This document shows, one piece after another, positions 6,815 to 15,047 of a stretch of 64,000 nucleotides of DNA. A model generated the notes under the pieces. The model worked only from the letters and a program-made list of their open reading frames with translations, made no database searches and was not told the DNA's origin. Positions within the stretch are counted from its first letter, which is position 1. The number at the start of each line of letters is the position of its first letter. Origin of the DNA: Lachnospiraceae bacterium UBA4631 (GTDB taxonomy: Bacteria > Bacillota > Clostridia > Lachnospirales > Lachnospiraceae); contig DHMX01000032.1 of NCBI GenBank assembly GCA_002406015.1, positions 1 to 64,000 of the forward strand. Direction: 5' to 3'. The translations under genes were made by a program, and so were the position numbers.

Positions 6815-9193
6815 ATGAATAAGCGTTCATTACGAATACTGGAATATAATAAAATTATAGATATGCTGATTCCATATGCAGGTTCATCCATGGGTCAGCG
6901 GCTTTGCAGGCGTTTGAAGCCATCGGTTGAACAGACCGAGATTCTGCGTTTACAGGAGGAAACAAGGGATGCCTTAGCCCGGCTTTACAAACAAGGCAGC
7001 GTATCCTTTTCGGGTGTAATTGATGTAGGAATGTCCTTAAAGCGTCTGGAGGTGGGTGCTACCTTAAGCCCGTCCGAGCTGTTAGATATTGCCCGCTTAT
7101 TAGATAATACCTTAAGTGTCCGGCAATATGGTGTATCCGAAGAGGAGGGGCATGAACCGGATTGTCTGGATGCTCGTTTTCTGGACTTAATGCCTCTGGA
7201 ACATATCAGCCGCGAGATTCGCCGCTGTATCTTATCCGCAGACGAGATTGCGGACGATGCTTCTTCCGAGCTTAAGACTCTCCGCCGTTCCAAGAAACAG
7301 ATGAATGATAAGATTCATACCCAGTTATCAAATATTGTAAATGCCCAGAACAATCAGACCTTGTTACAGGACAGCATTATTACCATGCGAAACGGCAGAT
7401 ATTGTATTCCGGTAAAGCAGGAATACCGCAGCAGCTTTCCCGGTATGATACATGACCAGTCCTCCAGCGGTTCTACTTTATTTATTGAACCAATGTCTGT
7501 TGTGAATCTGAATAATGAATTAAAGGAACTCGAAAACAAAGAGCAGTTGGAAATTGAACGGATTCTGGCTTCCTTAAGTGAACAGACTGGCTTTGAGCGG
7601 GAGGTTATTGCTTCGGATGTGAAGCTTCTGACCGAGCTTGATTTTATCTTTGCCAGAGCCAAGTTTGCAAAATCCTATCAGGGTACAGAGCCGATATTTA
7701 ATACAAGGCGTTATATTCATATTAAGCAGGGAAGACACCCCCTGTTAGATAAGAATACCGTTGTACCGATTGATATTGAGCTTGGCGATACCTACAGTAT
7801 GCTGATTGTTACCGGACCGAATACCGGCGGTAAAACCGTATCCTTAAAAACAATCGGCTTGTTTACACTTATGGGACAATCCGGTTTGCATATTCCTGCG
7901 TTTGAAGGCTCTGAGCTGTGCGTTTTTCAGGATGTTTTTGCAGACATCGGTGATGAACAAAGTATTGAACAGAGTCTCAGTACGTTTTCTTCCCATATGT
8001 CTAATATTGTATATATTATAAAGCACGCCACACCGGATACCTTAGTTCTCTTTGATGAATTAGGCGGCGGTACGGACCCTGTCGAGGGTGCGGCACTCGC
8101 CATTGCCATTTTGAATCATTTGAAAAAGCAGGAAATCCGATGCATGGCTACTACCCATTACAGTGAGTTAAAAACCTTTGCTCTTTCCACCGATGGAATT
8201 GAAAATGCAAGCTGTGAATTTGATGTTGCTTCTCTTCGCCCGACCTACCGGTTAATCATCGGTATTCCCGGTAAATCCAATGCATTTGCCATATCGAAAA
8301 AGCTTGGACTGCCGGATTACATCATAGAGGAAGCACGTTCACAACTGGATGCTTCTTCTCTGAATTTTGAAGACTTAATCAGTGATTTAGAAGCCAGCCG
8401 GAAAACGATTGAAGAGGAAGAGCAGAAAATTGCTGCCTATAAGACAGAAATTGAAGCTCTGCGTAACCAGTTAAAGGAAAAGCAGGAATCCTTGGAGCAA
8501 CAACGTACAAAGCTGCTGAAAAATGCCAGAGAGGAAGCCATGGAGATATTAGAGGAGGCAAAGGAAATTGCCGACCAGTCTATCCGCAAATATCAAAAAT
8601 GGGAACGCAATCCTGCAAAGGCAAATAATAAAGACATGGAAGCACAACGAAGCAGACTCCGGGATAAAATGAAATCCCTTGACGGTGCCATGAATAAGCC
8701 GAAGAAGCAGCGTCGTTCCGGTCAAAAGGCAGAGGATTTCAAGGTTGGTGATACCGTATATATCATCAGCATGGATACAACCGGCACTGTACTTTCCCTT
8801 CCGAATGCAAAGGGCGAGCTTTCCATTCAGGCAGGCATTCTGCATATGACACTTCCGATTACCGATTGTGAAATTACAGATACACCGGTAGTTACAGAAC
8901 CAAAGCCGCCAAAGAGTCATCGTCGGATGAATCTGGAACGTGCGGCTACCATACGCCCGGAAATCAATGTCATCGGGCTTACGGTGGATGAAGCCATATC
9001 TAAGATTGATAAATACATGGATGATGCCCTTTTATCTAATTTATCGCAGATTACGATTATCCACGGCAAAGGAACCGGAGCTCTTCGTAAGGGTATTCAC
9101 GAATACTTAAGAAAACAGGCACACGTTGCCGAATTTCGAAACGGTGAGTTCGGCGAGGGTGATATGGGTGTTACCATTGTAGAACTACAATAA
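6815..9193 (+). CDS. mutS2: Endonuclease MutS2
   Basis: This 792-residue protein has the full MutS2 length. The core begins with RILEYNKIIDML. The ATPase Walker A is GPNTGGKT near residue 333, and Walker B lies in DTLVLFDELGGGTDP. A long coiled coil spans about 520-640, and a C-terminal Smr nuclease domain is marked by HGKGTGALRKGIHEYL. MutS2 lacks the mismatch-recognition domain of MutS; it restrains recombination and, in Bacillus, binds collided ribosomes and splits them. The gene is the first of a three-gene plus-strand run with a two-component system 40 bases downstream. The start is clear. Confidence 0.95.
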   Translation: MNKRSLRILEYNKIIDMLIPYAGSSMGQRLCRRLKPSVEQTEILRLQEETRDALARLYKQGSVSFSGVIDVGMSLKRLEVGATLSPSELLDIARLLDNTLSVRQYGVSEEEGHEPDCLDARFLDLMPLEHISREIRRCILSADEIADDASSELKTLRRSKKQMNDKIHTQLSNIVNAQNNQTLLQDSIITMRNGRYCIPVKQEYRSSFPGMIHDQSSSGSTLFIEPMSVVNLNNELKELENKEQLEIERILASLSEQTGFEREVIASDVKLLTELDFIFARAKFAKSYQGTEPIFNTRRYIHIKQGRHPLLDKNTVVPIDIELGDTYSMLIVTGPNTGGKTVSLKTIGLFTLMGQSGLHIPAFEGSELCVFQDVFADIGDEQSIEQSLSTFSSHMSNIVYIIKHATPDTLVLFDELGGGTDPVEGAALAIAILNHLKKQEIRCMATTHYSELKTFALSTDGIENASCEFDVASLRPTYRLIIGIPGKSNAFAISKKLGLPDYIIEEARSQLDASSLNFEDLISDLEASRKTIEEEEQKIAAYKTEIEALRNQLKEKQESLEQQRTKLLKNAREEAMEILEEAKEIADQSIRKYQKWERNPAKANNKDMEAQRSRLRDKMKSLDGAMNKPKKQRRSGQKAEDFKVGDTVYIISMDTTGTVLSLPNAKGELSIQAGILHMTLPITDCEITDTPVVTEPKPPKSHRRMNLERAATIRPEINVIGLTVDEAISKIDKYMDDALLSNLSQITIIHGKGTGALRKGIHEYLRKQAHVAEFRNGEFGEGDMGVTIVELQ

Positions 9194-9232
9194 TAGCTTA
9201 ACCATAGCGGCAATACAAAAAAGGAGACAGGC

Positions 9233-9952
9233 ATGGATAAACAACGAATACTGATTGTTGATGATGATGAACATATTGCAGAGTTGATTTCTTTATATCT
9301 GGTAAAGGAATGCTTTGATACCCGCATTGAGGGAAATGGTGAGGACGCCCTGCATGCATTTCATGAATACCACCCGCATTTAATCCTGCTGGATATTATG
9401 CTTCCGGGTATGGATGGCTATGAGGTATGCAGTGAAATCCGGAAAAACAGTCAGGTTCCGATTATCATGCTGTCTGCAAAGGGAGAAGTCTTTGACAAGG
9501 TATTAGGGTTAAAGTTGGGGGCGGATGATTATATTATGAAGCCCTTTGATTCGAATGAAATGGTTGCCCGTGTGCGGGCAGTGCTACGCCGCTATACTAC
9601 ACCGACCCAGCCGCCGCAGCCGGTCAGCCACACCTCTGCTCCGCATACCGGTACTTATGTTGAATACGAAGGTCTGATTGTCAATATTTCGAATTATACC
9701 ACCTCCATTAACGGTGTTATTATGGAAATGCCGCCAAAGGAATTAGAGCTACTTTATTTCCTTGCCAGCCAGCCAAACAAGGTATTTACAAGAGAACAGC
9801 TCTTAGACCAAATCTGGGGCTATGAATATACCGGGGATACACGTACCGTTGATGTCCATGTAAAGCGAATCCGTGAAAAGCTGCCGGAGAATCCAAACTG
9901 GGCATTAACCACCGTTTGGGGTGTCGGTTATAAATTTGAAACGAACCGCTGA
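9233..9952 (+). CDS. OmpR-family response regulator
   Basis: This 239-residue protein has a receiver domain in residues 1-120, with the acidic pocket at DDDE (10-13), the phosphorylated aspartate at D54 (LLDIMLPGMDG) and the conserved lysine in MLSAKGE. A winged-helix DNA-binding domain follows at about 140-238 (LELLYFLASQPNKVFTREQLLDQIWG; TVDVHVKRIREKL). The linker is proline-rich (PTQPPQP). It sits 39 bases after mutS2 and 30 bases before the histidine kinase, so the three are probably one operon and the kinase is its partner. Signal and targets are not evident. It resembles the cell-envelope regulators of this class. Confidence 0.92.
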   Translation: MDKQRILIVDDDEHIAELISLYLVKECFDTRIEGNGEDALHAFHEYHPHLILLDIMLPGMDGYEVCSEIRKNSQVPIIMLSAKGEVFDKVLGLKLGADDYIMKPFDSNEMVARVRAVLRRYTTPTQPPQPVSHTSAPHTGTYVEYEGLIVNISNYTTSINGVIMEMPPKELELLYFLASQPNKVFTREQLLDQIWGYEYTGDTRTVDVHVKRIREKLPENPNWALTTVWGVGYKFETNR

Positions 9953-9982
9953 TAAGTTTCCTTGTCCGTATGGAGTCTGATT

Positions 9983-11404
9983 ATGTATAAACACTTTTTT
10001 GATAAAATTGCACTTGCTTATCTCATTACCATTACCATCATTTTTGTAATGATTATTTTATATGCCTCTAATACCACAAGACAGAAGCTGATTACAGAAA
10101 AGCAGGATATGCTTGCCACGCAGGCCTCTTATATTTCAAAATCCTATATTCTGCCTTATCTGGATGGAGACATAAGCAAAGACGAATTACAAAAAACCTT
10201 CAATGACTTAGAAGATTCCTTAATGATTCGTATCTGGTACAGTGATACCAATGGGAATCTGATTCTTTTATCACATCCGGAAAATTACACTGCTCTGCCG
10301 GATAATCTGTATGATTTGGACCGTTCCGGTGCACTCACAACCACCTATTCCTTTACCGGAAATTTTTATGATATGTTTTCCGAGCAGATGCTTACCTACG
10401 GAACTCCTGTTGACGGTATTTCCGTATCCAATGCAGGGGTTATCACTCTGCACGTTCCGTTTCGTCAGATTTCAGATATTATGCAGAATATGTTTCTTAA
10501 TTTTCTGGTTCCGGTCTGCTTTCTTATCATCCTATCCATGCTGGTGCTTCTGTTTCTGGCAAGAAAGGTTCTAAAGCCGCTTAACCAGCTTAGCTATGCC
10601 GCCAGAGAATATGCATCCGGAAATTTTGATGTAAAAACCGGCATTACCTCTAAGGATGAAATCGGTGAATTAGCAAATAATCTTGAATATATGGCATCGG
10701 AGTTAAATAAGCTGGATGACTACCGCAAATCCTTTATTGCCAATATTTCTCATGATTTCCGTTCTCCGCTTACTTCTATTAAAGGCTATATCGAAGCCAT
10801 GCTGGACGGTACGATTCCAAAAGATAATCAGGAAAAATATCTTAATATCGTGCTTTCCGAAACACAACGTCTGACGAAGCTGACTGCCAGTATGCTAGAG
10901 CTTAACAAATCCGATTCCTATGGATTAAAGCTTAATTTCATTACCTTTGATATTTTAGAGGTCATCGATGCTACCATCGACCTTTTTGAAGGTGTGTGTG
11001 CCAAACGCTATATTGTCATTCGCCGGAACTGCCAGACAGATTATACAATGGTACGGGCAGACAAAACCCGAATCCAGCAGGTGCTTTATAATCTGATTGA
11101 TAATGCCATCAAATTCAGCCCACATGGTGCAACTATTATCATTTCCGTTACCAGTGCCAATGAAAAAATATTCGTATCTGTCAAGGACAGCGGTCGCGGA
11201 ATTGAAAAGAGCCAGCAATCCAAAGTATGGGACCGGTTCTACAAGGCAGACAGCTCCCGCGGAAAGGATAAACAAGGCTCCGGTCTCGGCTTATCCATTA
11301 TCCGCGAAATTATTCGTGCTCATGACGAAACGATTACTCTGACCAGCACTCCGGGTGTCGGCAGCGAATTTACTTTCTCATTAAAAAAAGGTAAGGAGAT
11401 ATAA
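9983..11404 (+). CDS. Membrane sensor histidine kinase
   Basis: This protein is about 473 residues from the ATG at 9983, which GGAG precedes by eight bases; a TTG at 9962 is a weaker alternative. It has a transmembrane span near residues 8-26 (IALAYLITITIIFVMIILYA), an extracellular part of about 140 residues, a second span (LVPVCFLIILSMLVLLFLA), a HAMP linker, and the phosphoacceptor motif FIANISHDFRSPLTSIKGY. An HATPase domain follows, with NLIDNAIKFSP, DSGRGIE and GSGLGLSI. It should autophosphorylate and pass phosphate to the regulator just upstream. Its last codons overlap the terminator of the convergent trmL gene. Confidence 0.93.
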   Translation: MYKHFFDKIALAYLITITIIFVMIILYASNTTRQKLITEKQDMLATQASYISKSYILPYLDGDISKDELQKTFNDLEDSLMIRIWYSDTNGNLILLSHPENYTALPDNLYDLDRSGALTTTYSFTGNFYDMFSEQMLTYGTPVDGISVSNAGVITLHVPFRQISDIMQNMFLNFLVPVCFLIILSMLVLLFLARKVLKPLNQLSYAAREYASGNFDVKTGITSKDEIGELANNLEYMASELNKLDDYRKSFIANISHDFRSPLTSIKGYIEAMLDGTIPKDNQEKYLNIVLSETQRLTKLTASMLELNKSDSYGLKLNFITFDILEVIDATIDLFEGVCAKRYIVIRRNCQTDYTMVRADKTRIQQVLYNLIDNAIKFSPHGATIIISVTSANEKIFVSVKDSGRGIEKSQQSKVWDRFYKADSSRGKDKQGSGLGLSIIREIIRAHDETITLTSTPGVGSEFTFSLKKGKEI

Positions 11405-11417
11405 ACCTCTCCTTACC
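11383..11417 (-). terminator. Terminator of trmL, inside the histidine-kinase stop region
   Basis: GGTAAGGAG (11390-11398) pairs perfectly with CTCCTTACC (11409-11417). On the minus strand the stem is followed by seven T (11383-11389). The stem covers the stop codons of both convergent genes. Confidence 0.8.
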
Positions 11418-11904
11418 ATTCATAGTGATGCAGTTGTCCTTGCAGTTGAAATTGTCGAAATCCCTGCTGCCGCATGGCTTCATACGAAACAATTGCAACA
11501 GAGTTTGCAAGATTGAGGGAACGTATATCGGGTAACATCGGGATACGGATACAGTCCTCTTTATGCTGCAGCAAAATCTCCTCCGGAATACCGGCACTTT
11601 CCTTTCCAAACATAATATAGCAATCATCCTCATAGGTAACTTCTGTATACGTCTGCTTTGACTTGGTGGTTGCCATATAGACGTGTGCATTCGGATTCAG
11701 TTCCAGAAATTCCGCATAATCCGCATAAGTTCTGACATCTACCTGATACCAGTAATCCATGCCTGCCCGCTTGATTTCTTTATCCGATAACCGAAAGCCT
11801 AACGGCTCAATCAAATGAAGCCTTGCTCCGATTGCCAGACAGGTTCTTCCTATATTTCCAACATTACCGCCCTGCTCCGGTTCCATTAATACAATATGAA
11901 TCAT
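11413..11904 (-). CDS. trmL: tRNA (cytidine/uridine-34-2'-O)-methyltransferase TrmL
   Basis: This 163-residue SPOUT methyltransferase begins MIHIVLMEPEQGGNVGNIGRTC, with the family NxGNIxR motif. It continues LHLIEPLGF, then DCYIMFGKESAGIPEEIL and IPMLPDIRSLNLANSVAIVSYEA, which form the knotted SAM-binding C-terminus. TrmL methylates the ribose at the wobble position of tRNA-Leu species. Length and motifs are normal. It follows the CheX-like gene after eight bases, and its terminator is the hairpin shared with the convergent kinase gene. Confidence 0.9.
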   Translation of the reverse strand: MIHIVLMEPEQGGNVGNIGRTCLAIGARLHLIEPLGFRLSDKEIKRAGMDYWYQVDVRTYADYAEFLELNPNAHVYMATTKSKQTYTEVTYEDDCYIMFGKESAGIPEEILLQHKEDCIRIPMLPDIRSLNLANSVAIVSYEAMRQQGFRQFQLQGQLHHYEW

Positions 11905-11912
11905 TTATCCTC

Positions 11913-12380
11913 TTACTCCTGTTTTACACACAAATCCAATTCTACACAATCGGTATCATTAATATATATCGGAATACACATATTTGCCACAGTGCCGGAT
12001 ATTGTGAAATTTCCCTCACACATACTCGGCGGGGTAATATCAATTCCGATATTCTTCGTTGAAAAAACGGTTGATGCATTTCCCATAATCATATTTGCCA
12101 GTTCACAAATTGCACTGGTGGAAAGCTCATCTAACTGTGTCACTTCCATGAACATCATTTTCGATGCGATTGCCAGTGCGACAGGCTTCTTAAATGCCAG
12201 CATAACCTGACCCTGCATCTCTCCGGTTACACCTATCATAATTACGATAGAATCACTGGTAAAGCTGGTATTTCTTATGTATGGCTTTCCAACCTTTGGA
12301 GTCAGATTGCAAGCCTCACTGATTACCTTGGTTGCTGCCATTAAAAACGTATTCACATGCTCTGCGTTAATCCTTGCCAT
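11913..12380 (-). CDS. CheX-like chemotaxis phosphatase
   Basis: This 155-residue protein has the CheX/CheC fold, seen in VIVMIGVTGEMQGQVMLAFKKPVALAIAS and the catalytic helix STSAICELANMIMGNA, where CheX proteins have an ExxN pair. CheX dephosphorylates CheY-phosphate and so resets the flagellar motor signal. GAGGAAG lies before the ATG. It is not next to a che operon here; the two chemoreceptors of the window are 9 kb away or more. In several Firmicutes the same fold is also used for other receiver proteins, so the partner is not certain. Confidence 0.75.
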   Translation of the reverse strand: MARINAEHVNTFLMAATKVISEACNLTPKVGKPYIRNTSFTSDSIVIMIGVTGEMQGQVMLAFKKPVALAIASKMMFMEVTQLDELSTSAICELANMIMGNASTVFSTKNIGIDITPPSMCEGNFTISGTVANMCIPIYINDTDCVELDLCVKQE

Positions 12381-12392
12381 TGGTACTTCCTC

Positions 12393-13553
12393 TTAGTTTA
12401 ACCTTTCTATAAAGTGTTGAATCCTTCCAAATGCTTCTTTTAATTCTTCAATGGAGTATGCATAGGAAATTCTTAAATATCCTTCTCCACAATCACCGAA
12501 TGCTGTTCCGGGAACTACTGCCACCTTCTCCTGCATCAACAGCTTCTCTGCAAATTCTTCACTCGTCATACCATACTGCTTAATACATGGAAATACATAA
12601 AAGGCTCCAAACGGTTCAAAGCATTCAATTCCCATTTCCCGAAATGTCTGCATCAAAAACCGTCTTCGCTGGTCGTATGCCTGAACCATAACTGCAATAT
12701 CCTTATCTCCGGTGCGTATAGCATCAATTGCCGCATACTGACTGTTCGTAGGTGCACACATAATTGCAAACTGGTGTATCTTTATCATCTGTTCGCAAAT
12801 GAGCTTCGGTGCCAATGCGTAACCCAAACGCCAGCCGGTCATGGCATATGCTTTTGAAAAGCCATTAATAATAATGGTACGCTCCTTCATGCCGGGCAGG
12901 GATGCTATGCTGACGTGTTGCTGCTTATAGGTCAGCTCCGCATATATCTCATCTGACAACACATATAAATCATGCCGCAGGATAACCTCCGCAATCTGCT
13001 CCAAATCCTTCTTCTCCATAATGGCTCCGGTTGGATTATTTGGAAACGGAAGTATTACCAGCTTCGTTTTATCTGTAATTGCAGCCTCCAGCTCTTCCGC
13101 TGTCAGCCGGAACTCATTCTTTGCCTGTAGTGCAATCCGTACCGGTACTCCGTCTGCCAGTTCCACACAAGGCAGATACGATACATAGCATGGCTCCGGT
13201 ATGATTACCTCGTCTCCGGGGTCCAGCATTGCCCGCAATGCAATATCAATTCCTTCACTACCGCCTACCGTAATTACACATTCCTTCGTTGCATCATAAG
13301 AAGCATGAAACTTTCTTGCATAGTAAGCACAGATCTCCTGTCGCAATTCCAATAAGCCTGCATTAGAGGTATAGAAGGTTCTGCCCTGCTCCAGCGTATA
13401 AATCCCTTCATCCCGAATGTGCCAGGGTGTATCGAAATCCGGTTCTCCTACACCAAGCGAAATCGCATCCGGCATTTCGCTGACTACGTCAAAAAACTTA
13501 CGAATTCCCGACGGTTTAATATCAATTACTTTCTTTGATAATGGATTTCTCAT
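12393..13553 (-). CDS. Class I/II pyridoxal-phosphate aminotransferase
   Basis: This 386-residue fold-type I aminotransferase shows SLGVGEPDFDTPWHI near the N-terminus, TVGGSEGIDIALRA, PFPNNPTGA, YVLSDEIYAEL, and the cofactor lysine in INGFSKAYAMTGWRLGY. It is closest in pattern to PatA/aspartate-type enzymes acting on aromatic, aspartate or acetyl-diaminopimelate substrates; which one cannot be told. The ATG overlaps the stop of the Lrp-type regulator gene by ATGA, so the pair is coupled. That arrangement suggests the regulator senses an amino acid linked to this enzyme. Confidence 0.88.
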   Translation of the reverse strand: MRNPLSKKVIDIKPSGIRKFFDVVSEMPDAISLGVGEPDFDTPWHIRDEGIYTLEQGRTFYTSNAGLLELRQEICAYYARKFHASYDATKECVITVGGSEGIDIALRAMLDPGDEVIIPEPCYVSYLPCVELADGVPVRIALQAKNEFRLTAEELEAAITDKTKLVILPFPNNPTGAIMEKKDLEQIAEVILRHDLYVLSDEIYAELTYKQQHVSIASLPGMKERTIIINGFSKAYAMTGWRLGYALAPKLICEQMIKIHQFAIMCAPTNSQYAAIDAIRTGDKDIAVMVQAYDQRRRFLMQTFREMGIECFEPFGAFYVFPCIKQYGMTSEEFAEKLLMQEKVAVVPGTAFGDCGEGYLRISYAYSIEELKEAFGRIQHFIERLN

Positions 13554-14032
13554 GGCATAACCGCTAACCTTTCTGATTTCGTATTATTGGTTAATTTCAC
13601 TCCGTGTTCTTTGTACTTCTTTAACACAAAATGAGTCGCTGTTCCGACAACTGCTTCCATCGGAGCTAACTTACTGGACACAAATAAGGACACTTCCTTC
13701 ATGGTTCTGCCCTTAATGATAACTGCAAAATCATATGCTCCGGACATCAGATATACGGTATCTACCTCCGGATAATTCGAAATTCTCTCCGCAATCTTAT
13801 CAAAGCCTTCCCCTCTTTGCGGGGTTACCCTTAATTCAATCAATGCCGTCACAAATTCCCGGTCTGTCTTATCCCAATCAATAATTGAGGTATAGCCGCA
13901 GATTACATGCTCCCGTTCCATAGCTGCCAGCTCCGCTTCTACCGCCGCTTCCTCTTCACCAATCATGGCAGCAATATCCTTTGCTGCTAATTTACAATCC
14001 TCTTCAATCAGATTCAAAATCTTCGTTCTCAT
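13550..14032 (-). CDS. Lrp/AsnC-family transcriptional regulator
   Basis: This protein is about 160 residues from the ATG at 14030-14032, which GAGG precedes by eight bases. The extra 14 codons upstream would overlap the gene before. The N-terminal winged helix opens MRTKILNLIEEDCKLAAKDIAAMIG, and the C-terminal RAM ligand-binding domain includes YPEVDTVYLMSGAYDFAVIIKG. Such proteins form octamers that sense amino acids. It is coupled to the aminotransferase gene and lies ten bases after the AIR-synthase-like gene. Confidence 0.85.
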   Translation of the reverse strand: MRTKILNLIEEDCKLAAKDIAAMIGEEEAAVEAELAAMEREHVICGYTSIIDWDKTDREFVTALIELRVTPQRGEGFDKIAERISNYPEVDTVYLMSGAYDFAVIIKGRTMKEVSLFVSSKLAPMEAVVGTATHFVLKKYKEHGVKLTNNTKSERLAVMP

Positions 14033-14042
14033 AGCATCAACC

Positions 14043-15035
14043 TCAACTTTTATATATTTTATAAAGTTCGTCACCCTTTGGCAAGGTCAGATACCTCGAT
14101 TCTTCATCCCTTACCACAATTCTGTCATGTGTAGCTGTCACCTGCCCGATTCTGACAACCGGTATTCGGTCAAATATCCTCTGCTCCTGTAGCTTTTCAG
14201 ACTTCTTTACAACTGCCAGCATACTGCCGCCGCTCATTGCCATATATGGATTCACATCAAAAAATTCACAGACCTCAATCGTTTCCTGTCGAATCGGAAT
14301 CTTTCTCCATTCTATCTGCATCCCACATCCGGCAGCTTCTCCAAGCTCCCATAAGGCAGCAAACACACCTCCGGTTGATACATCATGAAGATATGTGATT
14401 CCATCCGTATGCAATTCCTGCAATGCCGATACCAAGGAAAGGTCGCTGCTACAGTCTCTTGCTGTTTCCAGATAGAAATCCGCATAGCGTTGTTTTAATT
14501 CCTGCCAATGATCATTTACCAGCATGGAGGTTGCCTCTAATGCTGCGTATCCCAGCATATAAATAGAATCTCCTGCCTGTACAGCCTCCGGTGTAAACCG
14601 CGGTGTCTGCTTCGTTTGTATACCATATGCCGTAATCGTAATACTCGGATACCGCAGATTTTCTAACAATTCCGTATGTCCGCCCAGATATTCAATTCCT
14701 GCCTGAACACAAAGCTCGGTAATGGTCTGAACCGTTTTGCGAATCCGTTCTTCGCTTCCTCTTGCCGGCAGCAATAATATTGCGGTAATTGCCTGCATGG
14801 TTCCTCCGCTTGTTGCCCATTGATTCTGTGCTTTCCAGAAGGCATACTTTACAGCCTCCTGTGTTCCCATGGTAACGGTAGCGGATGCGGTCATCCAGCC
14901 AAGCTCCGGTGTTATCTGCATACCGGCATAATCTCTGCCGATACCGGCACCCTGTATCACCTGCCCGCCATTTGACGGCAGCCACTTCAATACGGAACGT
15001 TTGCATTGTGTCTCTGTAATTTTTCCCGGATTCAT
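14043..15035 (-). CDS. AIR-synthase/HypE-like ATP-dependent protein
   Basis: This 330-residue protein belongs to the PurM/HypE/SelD/ThiL superfamily, judged from an N-terminal acidic-glycine segment, the GGHTELLEN loop near residue 135, the C-terminal-domain start AVQAGDSIYMLGYAALEATSML, HDVSTGGVFAALWELGEAAGCGMQI and MAMSGGSMLAVV. Members bind ATP and activate carbonyl or carbamoyl groups. No hydrogenase, selenium or purine genes lie nearby, so the reaction is unknown; some Firmicutes carry this type as a stand-alone protein. It lies between the VanW gene and the Lrp gene at 10-12 base spacings and is probably in one transcript with them. Confidence 0.65.
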   Translation of the reverse strand: MNPGKITETQCKRSVLKWLPSNGGQVIQGAGIGRDYAGMQITPELGWMTASATVTMGTQEAVKYAFWKAQNQWATSGGTMQAITAILLLPARGSEERIRKTVQTITELCVQAGIEYLGGHTELLENLRYPSITITAYGIQTKQTPRFTPEAVQAGDSIYMLGYAALEATSMLVNDHWQELKQRYADFYLETARDCSSDLSLVSALQELHTDGITYLHDVSTGGVFAALWELGEAAGCGMQIEWRKIPIRQETIEVCEFFDVNPYMAMSGGSMLAVVKKSEKLQEQRIFDRIPVVRIGQVTATHDRIVVRDEESRYLTLPKGDELYKIYKS

Positions 15036-15047
15036 TCTATCACCTGT

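Noticed and set aside
6985..9327. Several open frames opposite mutS2
   Set aside because: They are complements of a long conserved coding gene, lack ribosome binding sites and encode no recognisable protein.
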